Assembly (NCBI RefSeq): GCF_050624435.1
Contig: NC_134545.1
Location: 84,393,563 to 84,457,562 of the forward strand
Source: Tenrec ecaudatus
Taxonomy: Eukaryota > Chordata > Mammalia > Afrosoricida > Tenrecidae
Direction: 5' to 3'
Length of the DNA: 64,000 nucleotides
Position 1 is the stretch's first letter. Every line of letters begins with the position of its first letter. Below are positions 11,848-22,968 of this stretch, one piece after another. The notes under the pieces were generated by a model that was not told the DNA's origin, searched no databases, and saw nothing but the letters and a program-made list of their open reading frames with translations. The translations under genes and the position numbers were made by a program.

Positions 11848-12050
11848 GGAGCCCTGCACTGCAGAGGGCTACACGTTAGGCTGCTCACCCAGACCAGCAG
11901 TTCAAACGCACCAGCCACTCCAAAGGAGAAAATGAGGCTTTTTGCTCCCCGGTGTAGAGCCTTGAAACCAACAGGGGCAGGTCTACGCTATCCCATAGGG
12001 TTGGTATCAGTTAGAATTGACTCAGTCGCAGGGTTGAGAGGTTCTTTTGT
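11848..12050 (+). repeat. AfroSINE
   Basis: 'aaggagccctgcactgcaga' to 'attgactcagtcgcagggtt'. Confidence 0.82.
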
Positions 12051-12504
12051 CTTGTTTTGTTTTTGTAGTCATAAAGGATATCCACTAAAGAAGCATATGG
12101 AGATGCCAAGGAATAATGAAGCTTTTGCTATTTAGGGAAAACCTTGACCCTACTTTAATTCAGTAAAGTTCGGATGGAAAAATTTTCAGTTCTTTGGTGA
12201 TTATTAGTAATAACTAAGCACATTATATCAGAAATTAGCGATAGCAGAATGATATGCTTCTGGTAAAGTGAAGAAGAATTTATTTAGCAGGAAATATGCC
12301 AAAATGTTCACACTTACTTTAAACTGACTTTTAAGAAAGAAGAAACAAAAGTACCAGATGTTAAATGACACACACACACACACGCAACAAAACAACCTGA
12401 AAGTTAACCTGAAAGTTTGGAACAATACTCAGAGGCTAGGATATCTATACATGCAAATACAGAGTGAACACCAACCTGACATTTTAATAAAAGAAAGTAA
12501 AAAT

Positions 12505-12592
12505 AGAAGCCAGAAGCACTAGATGGTGCCTGGCTCTCACTACTGAACTTCTGGATGGTACCACATAGATGGATCCTGATAGAAATGTGTGA
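12505..12592 (+). mobile_element. Family B L1 3'UTR fragment
   Basis: Contains 'gaagcactagatggtgcctg' and 'tctcactactgaacttctgg', as in the copies at 17510 and 21020. Confidence 0.5.
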
Positions 12593-12747
12593 TACTCAAG
12601 TTCTGGGTCAACTTGGCTGGGCCAGGATTCTCAAGCAGCTTGGCAGTGGAGGCTTGTCCCATGATAGGATCTAATATAATTTAATCAGCTCCATGATGGG
12701 ATCGTCTATGAACATCCATGCAGAACGATAAGGTGGAGTATTGTTGT

Positions 12748-14515
12748 AATTAGGTGTGATCAAGTCGGTTCTAAGGACAACAGAAGGAAGCACTGCCCTG
12801 GGCCAGCCTCACAATTGTCGCTCTGCTTGAGTCCATTGTTGCAGCCACTGTGTCAGCCATCGCCTTGAAGACCTGCCTCTCCTTTGATGCCTCTCTACCA
12901 AACATGACGTTCTTCTCCAGGGACTGATCTCCTGACAACATGTCCCAAGTATCTAAATAGGTATGTTCATCATCCCAGGCTCTAAGGAGCACTCTTGGCC
13001 ATACTTGTTTGTAGGGGAGATTTGTTTGTTTGTTTTGGAGTGTATTGTACTTTCAAGATTCTTTGCCAGAATCAAAATTCAAATGTATCAATTCTTCTTA
13101 CGTCTTCCTTATTCAATGTCCAACTTCCACATGCACATGTGGCAATTGAAAGTACCATGTTTTGGGTCAGGCACCCCTTAGTCCTCAAACTAACACCCTC
13201 GGTTGTCAACACTCTAATGGGTCTTGGGCAGCAAATTTACCCAATGCAATGCATCTTTTTTGTTTGTTTGTTTTACAATGCATCTTTTAATCTCTTGACT
13301 TCTGCTTCCATGAACACTGATTGTGGGTCCAAGCAAGTCAAAAGGGACAACTTCAATCTTTGCTCCATTGATCATGATGTTACCTATTGGGTTTGGTGGC
13401 ATAATGGTTATAAGTTGGGCTGCGATCTGCAAGTCCAAAGTTTGAAACCACCAGCCTCTCTGCGGGAGAAAGCTGGGGCTTTCTACCCTCATAAACAGTT
13501 ATATTTTCAGAAACTCAGAGGGGCAGTTCTACCCTGTTCTATAGGGTCGCTGTGAGTCAGCAAAGACCGGATGGTAGTGAGTTTGGTTTTCGGTTTGGGT
13601 TACCTGTTGTGATGGATTTTCATCTTCTTTACGTTCCGTTGTTGCCCGTTCTGAAAGCTGCAACCCTTGACCTTCATCAGCAAGTGCTCGAAGTCCTCAC
13701 CTTCAGCAAGCAAGATGATATCATCTGCATATTGCAGCTGTTTATAAGCCTCCCTCCAATCCTGACATCACATTTTAATCCAGCTTCTCTGATTACTTGC
13801 TCAGCATATCCACTGCATATGTATGGTTAGAGGGCACAACATACATTTCCTGATTTTAAACCATGCAGTATTTCCTTGTTCCATCCACACAACTGCCCTT
13901 TATCCATGTACAAGGTCCCCATGAGTGAGCACAATGAAGTATTCTGGAATCCCACTCTTCTCAAGGCGATCCATAGTTTGTTAGGATACACAAACTAGAA
14001 TGCCTTGGCATAGTCATTAAAATACAAGTAAACATCTTTCTGGTATTCTCTAACTAAGATTCATCTAACATCTGCAATGATATCCCTTTTGGCATGTCCT
14101 CGTCTGGATCTAGCCTGAACCTCTGGCAGCTAGCGCCCCATCAATGTCCTACTACAACCAACTCTGGATGATCTTCAGCCAAATTTTACTTGCTTGTGAT
14201 ATCAATGATACTGCTCTGTAATTTGAGCATTCTGTCGGGTCACCTTTATGTAGAATGGGTACAAATATGGTTCTCCTCCAGTCAGTTGGCCAAGTAGCTG
14301 TCTTCCAAATGTCCTGGCACCGATGAGTAAGTGCCTCCAGTGCTTCACCAGCGAGTTGAAATGTTTCGGACGGTATTCCATCAACTCAAGCCTTGTTTTT
14401 GGCTATTGCCTTCAGCCAGCTGGAACTTCTACCTTCATTATCATTGGTTCTTGCTCACATGCTACCTCCTTAGATGGTGGAATGTCAACCAGTTCTTCTT
14501 AGTACAGTGACCTTG
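12748..14515 (-). mobile_element. RTE/BovB-type LINE, 3' two-thirds of reverse-transcriptase ORF, degraded
   Basis: Read in reverse it is the afrotherian RTE: 3' end near 12750, then blocks at 12915-12945 ('tctcctgacaacatgtccca'), 13300-13380, 13690-13790 ('gatatcatctgcatattgca', the complement of the RT catalytic region) and 14000-14400. Frameshifts and stops abound. A complete AfroSINE is inserted at 13388-13602. Confidence 0.8.
13388..13602 (+). repeat. AfroSINE inserted in RTE
   Basis: 'gtttggtggcataatggtta' to 'gatggtagtgagtttggttt'; RTE sequence continues on both sides. Confidence 0.88.
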
Positions 14516-14519
14516 TGTA

Positions 14520-15290
14520 TTCATTCCATCTCCTTTTTCCTATTATAGGCATTTTAAACTATGGATTTCCTTGTAAACATAACATGAGCTGAATCCCATA
14601 GATTCTGATTGGGTTCTTTCCTAGAGAGTCACCTTAAAACATTTTCTAATTCCCCAAGTGACTTCTTCCTTGGACTCTAGGTGTTGATGGCACTGCAGCA
14701 TATGCACTGTGCTGCTAACTACAAGGTCAATGGTTCCAACCCACCAGCTGCTCTGCAAAAGATAGACGAGGCTGTCTGTTCCTGTAAATATTGAGTGTCT
14801 CAGAAACCTCAAAGAGCTCTTCCACTCCCGTTCCATAGGGTGGCTCTGAATCCTAATTAACTTGATGACAGTGGGGTATTTGCTTATTTAATTCCCAAAT
14901 ATTTAAAACTTTTCAAAGAGATTTCTGTTCTTGGTTCCCAGTATAATACTGTTGTGGTCAGAAATCATAATTTGAATGTTTTTAAATTTATTGAGCTATG
15001 TTTTATGGCCCAGAGAATGTTCTGTGTGTTCTTGAAAAGAAAGCATATTCTGGAGATATTGAAAAAACAAAACCAAACTGTTCTAGAAATGTCAGTTATG
15101 TTTAGACGATGGGCTGCATCCTTAGACTCCTCTCCATCCTTGTTGATTTTTTTCATCAGTTTGCTTGTCAGAGATGACAAAGGAGTTGTAAAGCTCCATC
15201 TCTTATTGTCAATTTGTTTATTTCTCCCTTTAATTCTGCCCATGCTTGCTTCTGTTACTACGTAAATCTACAGCTAGAATTTAGATTTCA
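14520..15290. mobile_element. Old L1 fragment interrupted by an AfroSINE
   Basis: 'atcccatagattctgattgg', 'ccttaaaacattttctaatt', 'tactgttgtggtcagaaatc' and 'gcccagagaatgttctgtgt' match old mammalian L1. An AfroSINE sits at 14682-14880. Antisense open frames here are accidental. Confidence 0.6.
14682..14880 (+). repeat. AfroSINE inserted in old L1
   Basis: 'gttgatggcactgcagcata' to 'aacttgatgacagtggggta'; L1 sequence flanks it. Confidence 0.8.
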
Positions 15291-15414
15291 TCCTGGCAAA
15301 GTGGACCCTTGATCGTTAGAAACCATCACTACTGAGTGTACTCAAGTCCCCTGCCATCCCTGGAGAATGGAGGGCACATAGTAAATGTCCGAATAAATGG
15401 GTTTTCACGAGGTT

Positions 15415-15585
15415 GGGGTGGTGGTTGTTATTAGGGGCCATCGAGTCGGCTCTGACCCACAGCAGCCCTGTGCCCACAGAATGAAACCCTGCCCGGTCTG
15501 TGCTGCCCTCCCAATCTTTCCTATGCCTGAGCCCATGGAAGCAGGCAGGGCGCCAATACATCTCATCGAGGCGGAAGCCACATAA
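15415..15585 (-). mobile_element. RTE LINE 3' end
   Basis: 'ggccatcgagtcggctctga', 'aatgaaaccctgcccggtct' and 'catctcatcgaggcgg' are the reverse complement of the RTE tail, which AfroSINE shares at its 3' end. Confidence 0.65.
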
Positions 15586-15639
15586 GAGAGTACATTAAAA
15601 ACAACAGCAACAAGAATTCCACCTCTGTCTTAAGGAATA

Positions 15640-15785
15640 CTTTAATATCTAGTGGTTAAAAGCTTGGCCTTTAAAATCAGAGAGAATTAGGTTCAATGTC
15701 TGGCATGTATCAAATTATGTGACCGTGGACAAGTTTACTTAAACCCCTCGGGCACTCCGTTTTGCAGCTGTAAATGGAGGCTAGC
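15640..15785 (+). repeat. MIR fragment
   Basis: 'tagtggttaaaagcttggcc' and 'atgtgaccgtggacaagttt' match MIR; the 38-bp minisatellite follows at once. Confidence 0.6.
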
Positions 15786-15948
15786 TGTGATGGCGTACTC
15801 CCCAGAGTGTCGTGCGGGTTGAGTGTGATGGCGTACTCCCCAGAGTGTTGTGCGGGTTGAGTGTGGTGGCGTACTCCCCAGAGTGTTGTGCGGGTTGAGT
15901 GTGGTGGCGTACTCCCCAGAGTGCTGCGCGGGTTGAGTGTGGTGGCGC
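15786..15948 (+). repeat. 38-bp minisatellite, 4.3 copies
   Basis: The units start at 15786, 15824, 15862, 15900 and (partial) 15938, each containing 'ggcgtactccccagagtg' and 'gcgggttgag'. Units differ by one to three bases. All three minus frames are open through it because 38 is not a multiple of 3. Confidence 0.95.
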
Positions 15949-17118
15949 AGAGAAGGCAGTGAATGCACTGCGGCATGCAGGAAGGATGCAGCAAGTGCGA
16001 GCCGCGAGGGCAGTGAGGTTGATAGTAACGCCATCACCACGCAGACGGGCTGGAACACAAATAATGCAGATGAGGCAGCAAGTTCTGGGTGGGGCTAACG
16101 TCACAAAACTGCTACTGTCTCCTCGAGTGGAAGGGGGAGCAATGTACTCTTTGGTTATTGGTCACAGGGGCAAAGCAACTGATACCCCTCTCTCTCCTCC
16201 CTAAATGAACTGTGTATTCACTACAGACCTACAAGGACTTGGCAGCAGTTTACAAACGAGATCCCTGCGTATGGATCCAGGAGAGCCTCTGCCAAATGCC
16301 TTCCAGGGATAGAAGAGGGCTGTGGCATTAGTTTATTTATTCTTGTAAAATAATACGCCATGCTGCTAGGAAAAATAATATAGGCACTATTGTTTAAAAC
16401 CTTTAAACACATCAGCCTCTAAAAGTCTGTTCTTGGAGGCTTGAAATTCACCACAGTGAAGACTGCTGTCCCCTAATTTCATTCTCACCATTGTTTCTTT
16501 GAGGCTAGTGCAATAAACCACTTCCCGGAAGGTATCAGCCAGCCTCCTTTTCATTCCTCCTGCTTTCCACACTGCAGCTTAGATGGCCTTTTTAAAAACA
16601 GAACTTCCCTACTGCTGGAAGCTCCCCCAGCAGTGGTAGAGAAGGTCCCAAACTCCACTGCGGATCACACAAAGCTTGAATGAGTGGGTGCCTGCCCTCA
16701 GGTGCAAGCTCATTTCCTGGCTCCCTCCACCTACCATCAGCCTACACTCTACTCTCACTAGACTACTAAGAGGGGACAAAAAGCCCCTCCCCTCCAGTCC
16801 AGGCAATTCTGACTCCTAGCGCCCCACAGAACAGAGAGGTGACCTCGCAGTCTACCCAAGGGTGTCACCTCTACAGAAGCAGACGGCCTCATTGTCCACT
16901 CAGAGTGGCTGTGAAATGTCTCGCAACGGGGAGGGATGTGGCGGACACCACACTGAGAGAGAGAAGTCGGTTGCATGAGGATAAGTATTGTGTGGGTCCA
17001 CTACTTCAGTCAAAAACAAACAAACAGTAAGAAAAGGTCGACACACAGGGGAAATGACTTGGTGGTTATTCAGCTATGGGAGAGGAATGGAGGGAGAGTC
17101 ATTAAGGAGATAGAAACT
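15949..17118. other. Unassigned sequence
   Basis: Several short overlapping frames without family resemblance; a possible AfroSINE trace lies near 16845-16915. Confidence 0.35.
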
Positions 17119-17322
17119 CACTCACTGCCATCAAGTCAATTCTGATTCATAGCTACCCTATAGGACCAGGCAAAACTACCCCTGTGAGTTTCTGAGGCTG
17201 TAACTCTTTACAGCATTAGAAAGCCTTGTCTTTCTCTCTCTTGGCTGATTGATGGTTTTGAACTGCTGACCTTGCCGTTAGCGACCCAACTGGTAACCAC
17301 TATGCCACCAGCACTCCTAAGC
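17119..17322 (-). repeat. AfroSINE
   Basis: 'cactgccatcaagtcaattc' to 'ccactatgccaccagcactc', full length in reverse. Confidence 0.88.
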
Positions 17323-17459
17323 ATATCAAAGACACACATTAGGAATGGCGCTGGGGAGAGATGATACATAATATGGGGGAAGTCAGCACAACAGGACCAA
17401 AGCCAAGGAAGGCACTGAGAAGAATGAGAGAATACAGAACAAGTGAAATATGCAAATTA

Positions 17460-18022
17460 CGTAGTCCAAAAGATTAACAGACCATTCTGATCACAGTGTC
17501 CACCCCCAAGACCAGGTGCACCAGATGGTGCTTGGCTCCTACTGCTGATCACTCTGAAAGGGCTCATCGTAGGAGATCCTGGATTGGGCGGGGGGGGGGG
17601 ATGAAACAAAACACAAAACAGCAAAACAAATAACAACAACAAAACAGGATTATCGGTCTGATAGACTGGTGGAATCTCTGAGACTAAAGCCCATCAAGCC
17701 TGGGACTGAACTCACCCCCGTGGCTGAACTTCTAGCCAAACAAGAAGCAGACGTATAGGTGGACAATGACCCCAGGAAGGTGGCCCCCCTCAAGGAATCA
17801 GTCATGCAAAACCACAAGGGCAGCATCCGCCCAGGGATGCAGCTCCGAAGGCAGGAAAGGTAGGAATGAAGAACGGATGGAATCGAGAAACAAAGTGAGG
17901 AAATGGAAGGGGTACTTTTACATTGTGGGAACTGCAATCAATGTCACCAGACAAAAAGTATGTGCTTTGTTGAATGGAAATTAACTTGCTCTGTAAACGT
18001 TCACTCAAATCATAATAAAAAG
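17460..18022 (+). mobile_element. Family B L1 3'UTR copy
   Basis: Includes 'gatggtgcttggctcctact', 'attatcggtctgatagactg', 'aatctctgagactaaagccc', 'ttgttgaatggaaattaact' and the terminal 'tcaaatcataataaaaaggc'. The poly(A) signal-like end is intact. A 10-12 base G run lies at about 17590. Confidence 0.65.
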
Positions 18023-18114
18023 GCTTTTTTAGAAAAGAAAACCCTATGGATCACATTAGACTCTGACATACACAGGCTTGACATGAGTCACAAATGACTG
18101 GACAACTGGTTTTT

Positions 18115-18245
18115 AGGAGTCCTAGTGAGTCTTGGTGGCATAGATTATGTGTGGGATGAACTCCAAGGTATGTAGTTCAAACCCACCAGCGGCTCTAAGG
18201 GAAAAACAATGAAGTTCTCTACTCCCACAAAGATTTACAGTCTCA
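18115..18245 (+). repeat. AfroSINE, 5' half (split by family A)
   Basis: 'gagtcttggtggcatagatt' up to 'aaagatttacagtctca', where the LINE-type copy enters. Confidence 0.88.
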
Positions 18246-19440
18246 TAGGAGGCCTGGTAGGGCTTGATCAAGGGCAATGTAAATGAGAGGAAATACTGAC
18301 ACCCAAATGAAGGCCGAACATGCCGGTGGGACGAGAGGAAAGTCAAAGGAAACAGAGGAAAGAACTAGGAGGCAAATGGCATTTATAGAGGTCTAAATAC
18401 AGACATGTACATATGTAAATATATTTATATGTGATTATGGGGAAATAGGTCTATGTGCATATATTTATAGGTTTAGTATTAAGGTGGCAGGAGGACATTG
18501 GGCCTCTACTCAAGTACTCCCTCAATGCAAGAACACTTTGTTCTATTAACCTGGCATTCCCTGATGTTCGCCTTCCCAACACGATTGCTGAAGACAAAGC
18601 AGGTGCATAAAGCAAATGTGGTGAAGAAAGCTGACGGTGCCTGGCTATCAAAAGAAACAGCATCTGGGGTCTTAAAGGCTTGAAGATAAACAAGTGGCCA
18701 TCTAGCTCAGAAGCAACAAAGTACACGGGGAATAAGCACACCAGCCTGTGTGACCATGAGGTGTTGAAGGGATCAGGTATTAGGGATCAAAGAACAAAAA
18801 ATATCATATTGTGAATGAGGGGGAGCGTGGAGTGGAATGGAGACCCAAAGTCCATTTGTAGGCAACTAGACATCCCCTTACATAAGGGTCATGGGGAGGA
18901 GATGAGCCAGTCAGGGTTCAGTACAGCACCATTGAAACATACAACTTTCCTCCAGTTCTTTAATGTCCACCCCCCTCCCCTGCCCCTCTACTTTCAGGAT
19001 CCCAATTCTACCTTACAAATCTGGCTAGAGCAGAGGATGTACACTGGTACAGATAAGAGCTGGAAACACAGGGAATCCAGAACAGATAAACTCCTCAGGA
19101 CCAATAATGAGAGTAGTGATACCAAGGAAGGGAAGGGGAAGGTGAGGGAGAAAGGGGGAACCGATCACAAGGATCTACATATAACCCCCTCCCTGGGGGA
19201 CGGAAAACAGAAAAGGGAGACATCGGACAGTGTAAGACTTGAAAAAATAATAATTATAAATTATCAAGGGTCTGTGAGGGAGGGAGGGGAAAAATGAGGA
19301 GCTGATACCAGGGGCTCAAGTAGAAAGATAATGTTTTGAGAATGATGATGGCAACAAATGTACAGATGTGCTTGACACAATGTATGTATATATGCATTGT
19401 GATAGAGTTGTATGAGCCCCAATAAAATGATTTAAAAAAA
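18246..19440 (+). mobile_element. Family A retroposon inserted into an AfroSINE, with 17-bp target duplication
   Basis: This 1195-bp copy starts 'taggaggcctggtagggctt' and ends 'aataaaatgatttaaaaaaa'. The duplication AAAGATTTACAGTCTCA is exact at 18229-18245 and 19441-19457. It falls inside AfroSINE sequence whose two halves lie at 18115-18245 and 19441-19535. The 5' truncation, A-tail and long duplication are the signature of LINE target-primed reverse transcription. Confidence 0.92.
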
Positions 19441-19535
19441 AAAGATTTACAGTCTCAGAAAGCCAAAGGAGTGGTTCAACCTTGGCCCCAGGGCTGCTAT
19501 GAGTCAGAATTCACTCACTGGCAGTGAGTTTGGTA
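19441..19535 (+). repeat. AfroSINE, 3' half (split by family A)
   Basis: Resumes with the duplicated 'aaagatttacagtctca' and ends 'ctcactggcagtgagtttgg'. Confidence 0.88.
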
Positions 19536-19905
19536 AGGTGGTGCAAAGGGTTAGGTGTTACCTGATAATAGAAAGGTTATAGATAGGAAAAACCCCAAAT
19601 TGACATGTTTTAGTCCACTGGTACCTGGGGAAAAATGGGTCTTTGGGGGAGTAAGGCAGTGATTTACCTGCTAAGGCTCTTCTAGTACCACCACCAACCA
19701 CCTGAGTGGGACCATGCAGACTGGACGCATGTCCTCTTTTTCAGGTGAGTCTGAGTAAGAGAAGGGAGGGGATGGTGCTGATAGGATCATATGACTCAGC
19801 GGTGAGTCATTTTTAACAGGGTTGAGATTAATTGTGATAGGAAAAATTTGGAAGTAATATGTTTGGTCAATTTTGTCACATGGCTAGGTAAAATGAGCTA
19901 TAAAT

Positions 19906-19981
<76 letters not shown>

Positions 19982-20989
19982 ACTACCATCAAGAAAGAGG
20001 CGATAGGAGCACATTGTTTCCTTTGAACCTCAAGATCTCTATGCCATGAACCTGCTCCATCCAGGAGACAGAGACCTGTGACACCAGAAGAGCGGCAGCA
20101 GCAGAAGCAAGAGATACAGTGGTGGGTTCCCTGGTCCACGGAGCAAGGAAAATGTCTCTGGGCAGGAGACCTGCTTGCCAGGGGTGCCTCCTACCACTTA
20201 ACTGGCTTGGCGAGGTTTGCTGACCCACATATGCAGAGCTGAGTAAATTTGGGCTGAGGTTTATGGTGGAGTGGTATGACTTTGGGGCATTTACTGGCAG
20301 GGCATTTATTCCCAAGAAGCTTGTGGCTGAGAGGGCAAGGACCAGGGGGAGGCTTGCCTGCAGGCCTGGTTGGGAATGGGCTATTCTGATGGAAAACATC
20401 AGTGTCTCCAGTGTTTGTGATAGTGAACTGTATAACCGGTTAACTTACCTATCCCATGCCATGATCACAAGTACTGTCGGAGAGTTCAGTCGGGCCACTG
20501 CAGCAGCAGATGGCTGAACCCACCAAAGAAAAAGGGAATGCCTGGAGAGTAGGGTCAAGAAGGCTGGAGACGAGAGGCATGTCTGGCCTCTTCCTCTAAG
20601 AGTCGGCCTTGGACTGCTGTTGAGTTTGATTTTCTTTTCTCCTTATGAAGTCAGAGGAGGTCAGATGTCACACCTGGGCCATGTTTACAAGGGATGACGG
20701 AGGCACTAGCCAGGCGAGCCTTCTAGTGGTAGAATTCCATGAAGATGCTATAGGAGTTGACGGTTCTCCACTATTTCCACCACCACCACCACCGTGGCCT
20801 GTGTCAGTGCTTTTCTTGGCCATCACCCAGGCATGCACATCAACAGCAGGTCAGCAGTGTCAGAGTACACACACAGAGTACTGCAACACAGATGTGCTCT
20901 GGGTCTCCAAAGATGGGCTCCCTGGGCTCTGTGCATCCGGAGCAAGAGAATGAGGGAAAATGAAGAAGCAGAGAAGGAGCCACACTACA
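19536..20989. other. Unassigned sequence with a microsatellite
   Basis: Apart from the (GT)(GA) run nothing is recognised. The minus frame 19989-20399 is open but has no recognisable domain and no splice-site support. Confidence 0.4.
19907..19977 (+). repeat. Compound (GT)n(GA)n microsatellite
   Basis: About 21 GT units pass directly into about 14 GA units. Confidence 0.97.
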
Positions 20990-21420
20990 GAGTGAATTGT
21001 CTCCATGGACTACAGTCTCCTCTACCTTGAGATCAGAAGAACTAGATGGTGCCCACCTACCACTACTGCACATTTGGATCAGGGTCATGGATTCTGAAAA
21101 TAAATAAATAAAGAGCAAAGTGTGGTAAACAGCTTCAAATTCTCAACACATTCACTGAGTAGACCCATCGAGAACGAATCCCTGAGACAATTGTTCTGAG
21201 AAACTCTTTAAACCTTCACTTGAAATTATCTCCTGAAGTCACCTTTCAACTAAACAGCTGCTTCGCTCAAAAAGGAGAGAATGTCAAGGGAATAAGCAGA
21301 AGAGAAATCATAAGCATGTCCACGCACTGTGAAGCGTGGAAGCTGTTGCTGAGCAACCGGTGCAGAAATTGTTGAGTGGAACCTTAAACTGCCGTGTAAA
21401 TTAAAAAGTAAAAGGATCAA
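20990..21420 (+). mobile_element. Family B L1 3'UTR copy
   Basis: Contains 'agaactagatggtgcccacc', 'gacaattgttctgagaaact', 'tcctgaagtcacctttcaac' and 'gcagaaattgttgagtggaa', in the same order as in the other family B copies. Confidence 0.6.
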
Positions 21421-21519
21421 GTGTTAGAATCTTAATTAAACACCATCTAAAGATTTTCATTAACTCATTGTTTACAAGGTCTCCAATCAAAGCACAGAGT
21501 CCCTGGAGGATGTGATCAG

Positions 21520-21790
21520 TTAACATGTGGGGCTGCTGAAGCTGGCTGGCGACGAGGAACACATGCCTCACAATAATCAACCGGACAGGACCAAAACAAA
21601 CAGCCTTTGCCCCCAACCAAAACAGGAAGAGACTGTCAAGGACCATTGGCAATGGACATCCAGGAGGAAGCCAGACCAGGGCTGTTACGGTACACGGCAT
21701 TGCAACTAATGTTTCAAAACAAAACGGGTATACATTGTGGAATGGAAACTAATTTGCTCTCTACAATTTCACCCAAACCACAAGAAAGGA
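21520..21790 (+). mobile_element. Family B L1 3'UTR fragment, 3' end
   Basis: Ends 'ggaatggaaactaatttgct' and 'tttcacccaaaccacaagaa', parallel to the end of the 17460-18022 copy. Confidence 0.6.
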
Positions 21791-22074
21791 AGAAAGAAGG
21801 AAGGCTGGGGGCACAGGCTGGGGGTTCTGTCTGTCCAGAGGCACCTCAGAGAAAAGCCTGCTGATCTGCTTTGAAGTCAGCCACTGAAAAGTCGATGGCA
21901 CCTAGTTCTCTCTGACACCAAAGGAGTCACTGGGAGTCTGAGCAGCTTGATTTAACCAAAGCAACCCCACATTTTGTCAATTAAGAAACCTTTGTAATAA
22001 AAGCAGACATGGGGTTGTCTTAAAATGAGCAAATGTCTTCCTCTTTCTATGTGAATTTTTAGCCTTGATTTATT

Positions 22075-22285
22075 AATCACGAGGCTCGTGGTTCCATACT
22101 GGGCTGCTAACCACCAGGTCAGCAGTTCAGAAGCCACCAGCTGCTCAGCGGGAGAAAAGATGAGGCGATCTGTTTCCATAAAAGTTACACGTTTGGAAAC
22201 CCCCGGGGGGCAGTTCTCTCTTGTCCTACAGGTTCGCGATGAATCAGAATCAACTTGATGGCAGTGAGTTCAGTTTGGTTTGTGA
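22075..22285 (+). repeat. AfroSINE
   Basis: First of four neighbouring copies: 'gaggctcgtggttccatact' to 'gatggcagtgagttcagttt'. Confidence 0.85.
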
Positions 22286-22479
22286 GACTTTAAAACTAGA
22301 TGAAAACACTGGCATTGAGATGCTTTGTTCTTATGCACCTCAAGATACTAACTAAATAAATCTAAACAGCTTTGTACCTCGACCGTTGCTTTAAAACGGA
22401 CTCCCTATCCTATCACAGTTGACTAGCAGGTCAAGGCAATTAGGCAAAAGTAAGAAGAAAACAAAATCAGATTTCTTTG

Positions 22480-22570
22480 GCTGCTCCCATAAAGGGAAGC
22501 TTGAAGGGGCAAAGTTCTACTGTCCTATGCGGTCCACACAGTCCTAATCTACACCGCGGCAGTGAGAAGG
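22480..22570 (+). repeat. AfroSINE 3' half
   Basis: 'gaaggggcaaagttctactg' to 'acaccgcggcagtgag'; the 5' half is absent. Confidence 0.6.
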
Positions 22571-22577
22571 GGATCCC

Positions 22578-22752
22578 ACAAGAGTCGGGTGGGGGCCGCG
22601 TGCGACTGGACTGCTAACCATCAAGGGAGGCAGTTCAACACCCCCACTCCCAGTCAGAAGATGAAACTCTGATCCCAGAAAGATTTGCAGTTGCAGAAAA
22701 CCTATACAGGGTCGACTAGGAGTCAGAAGTGACTCGTTGGCAGTGGACTGGA
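22578..22752 (+). repeat. AfroSINE
   Basis: 'gactggactgctaaccatca' to 'gtgactcgttggcagtggac', diverged. Confidence 0.75.
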
Positions 22753-22757
22753 GCCAT

Positions 22758-22968
22758 CCGAAGGAGTCTTGGTGATGCAGAGGGTAAGCATATAACTGCT
22801 GATCAGAAGGTCAGTAGCTCAAACCTTCCTGTCACTCGGCCCGAGAAAGATGTGTCAGTCTGATTTCTTAAAGCTTTACAGCCTCAGAAAACCAATGGGG
22901 CAGCTGTAGAAGCCCGGGCCTATAGGGTCACTACAGACTCGGAAGGTCCACTTATTGTCACTCCTGAG
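22758..22968 (+). repeat. AfroSINE
   Basis: 'ggagtcttggtgatgcagag' to 'ggtcactacagactcggaag'. Confidence 0.78.

Noticed and set aside
12995..13555. 186-codon plus frame
   Set aside because: Runs antisense through an RTE and into an inserted AfroSINE; it mixes two repeats.
15710..16104. Three overlapping minus frames with repeated THSTR/GEYAI-like motifs
   Set aside because: Shadows of the 38-bp minisatellite in three frames.
19989..20399. 136-codon minus frame that begins like a secreted protein (hydrophobic start)
   Set aside because: No recognisable domain, exon borders or conservation signal, and a microsatellite adjoins it. I cannot support a gene.
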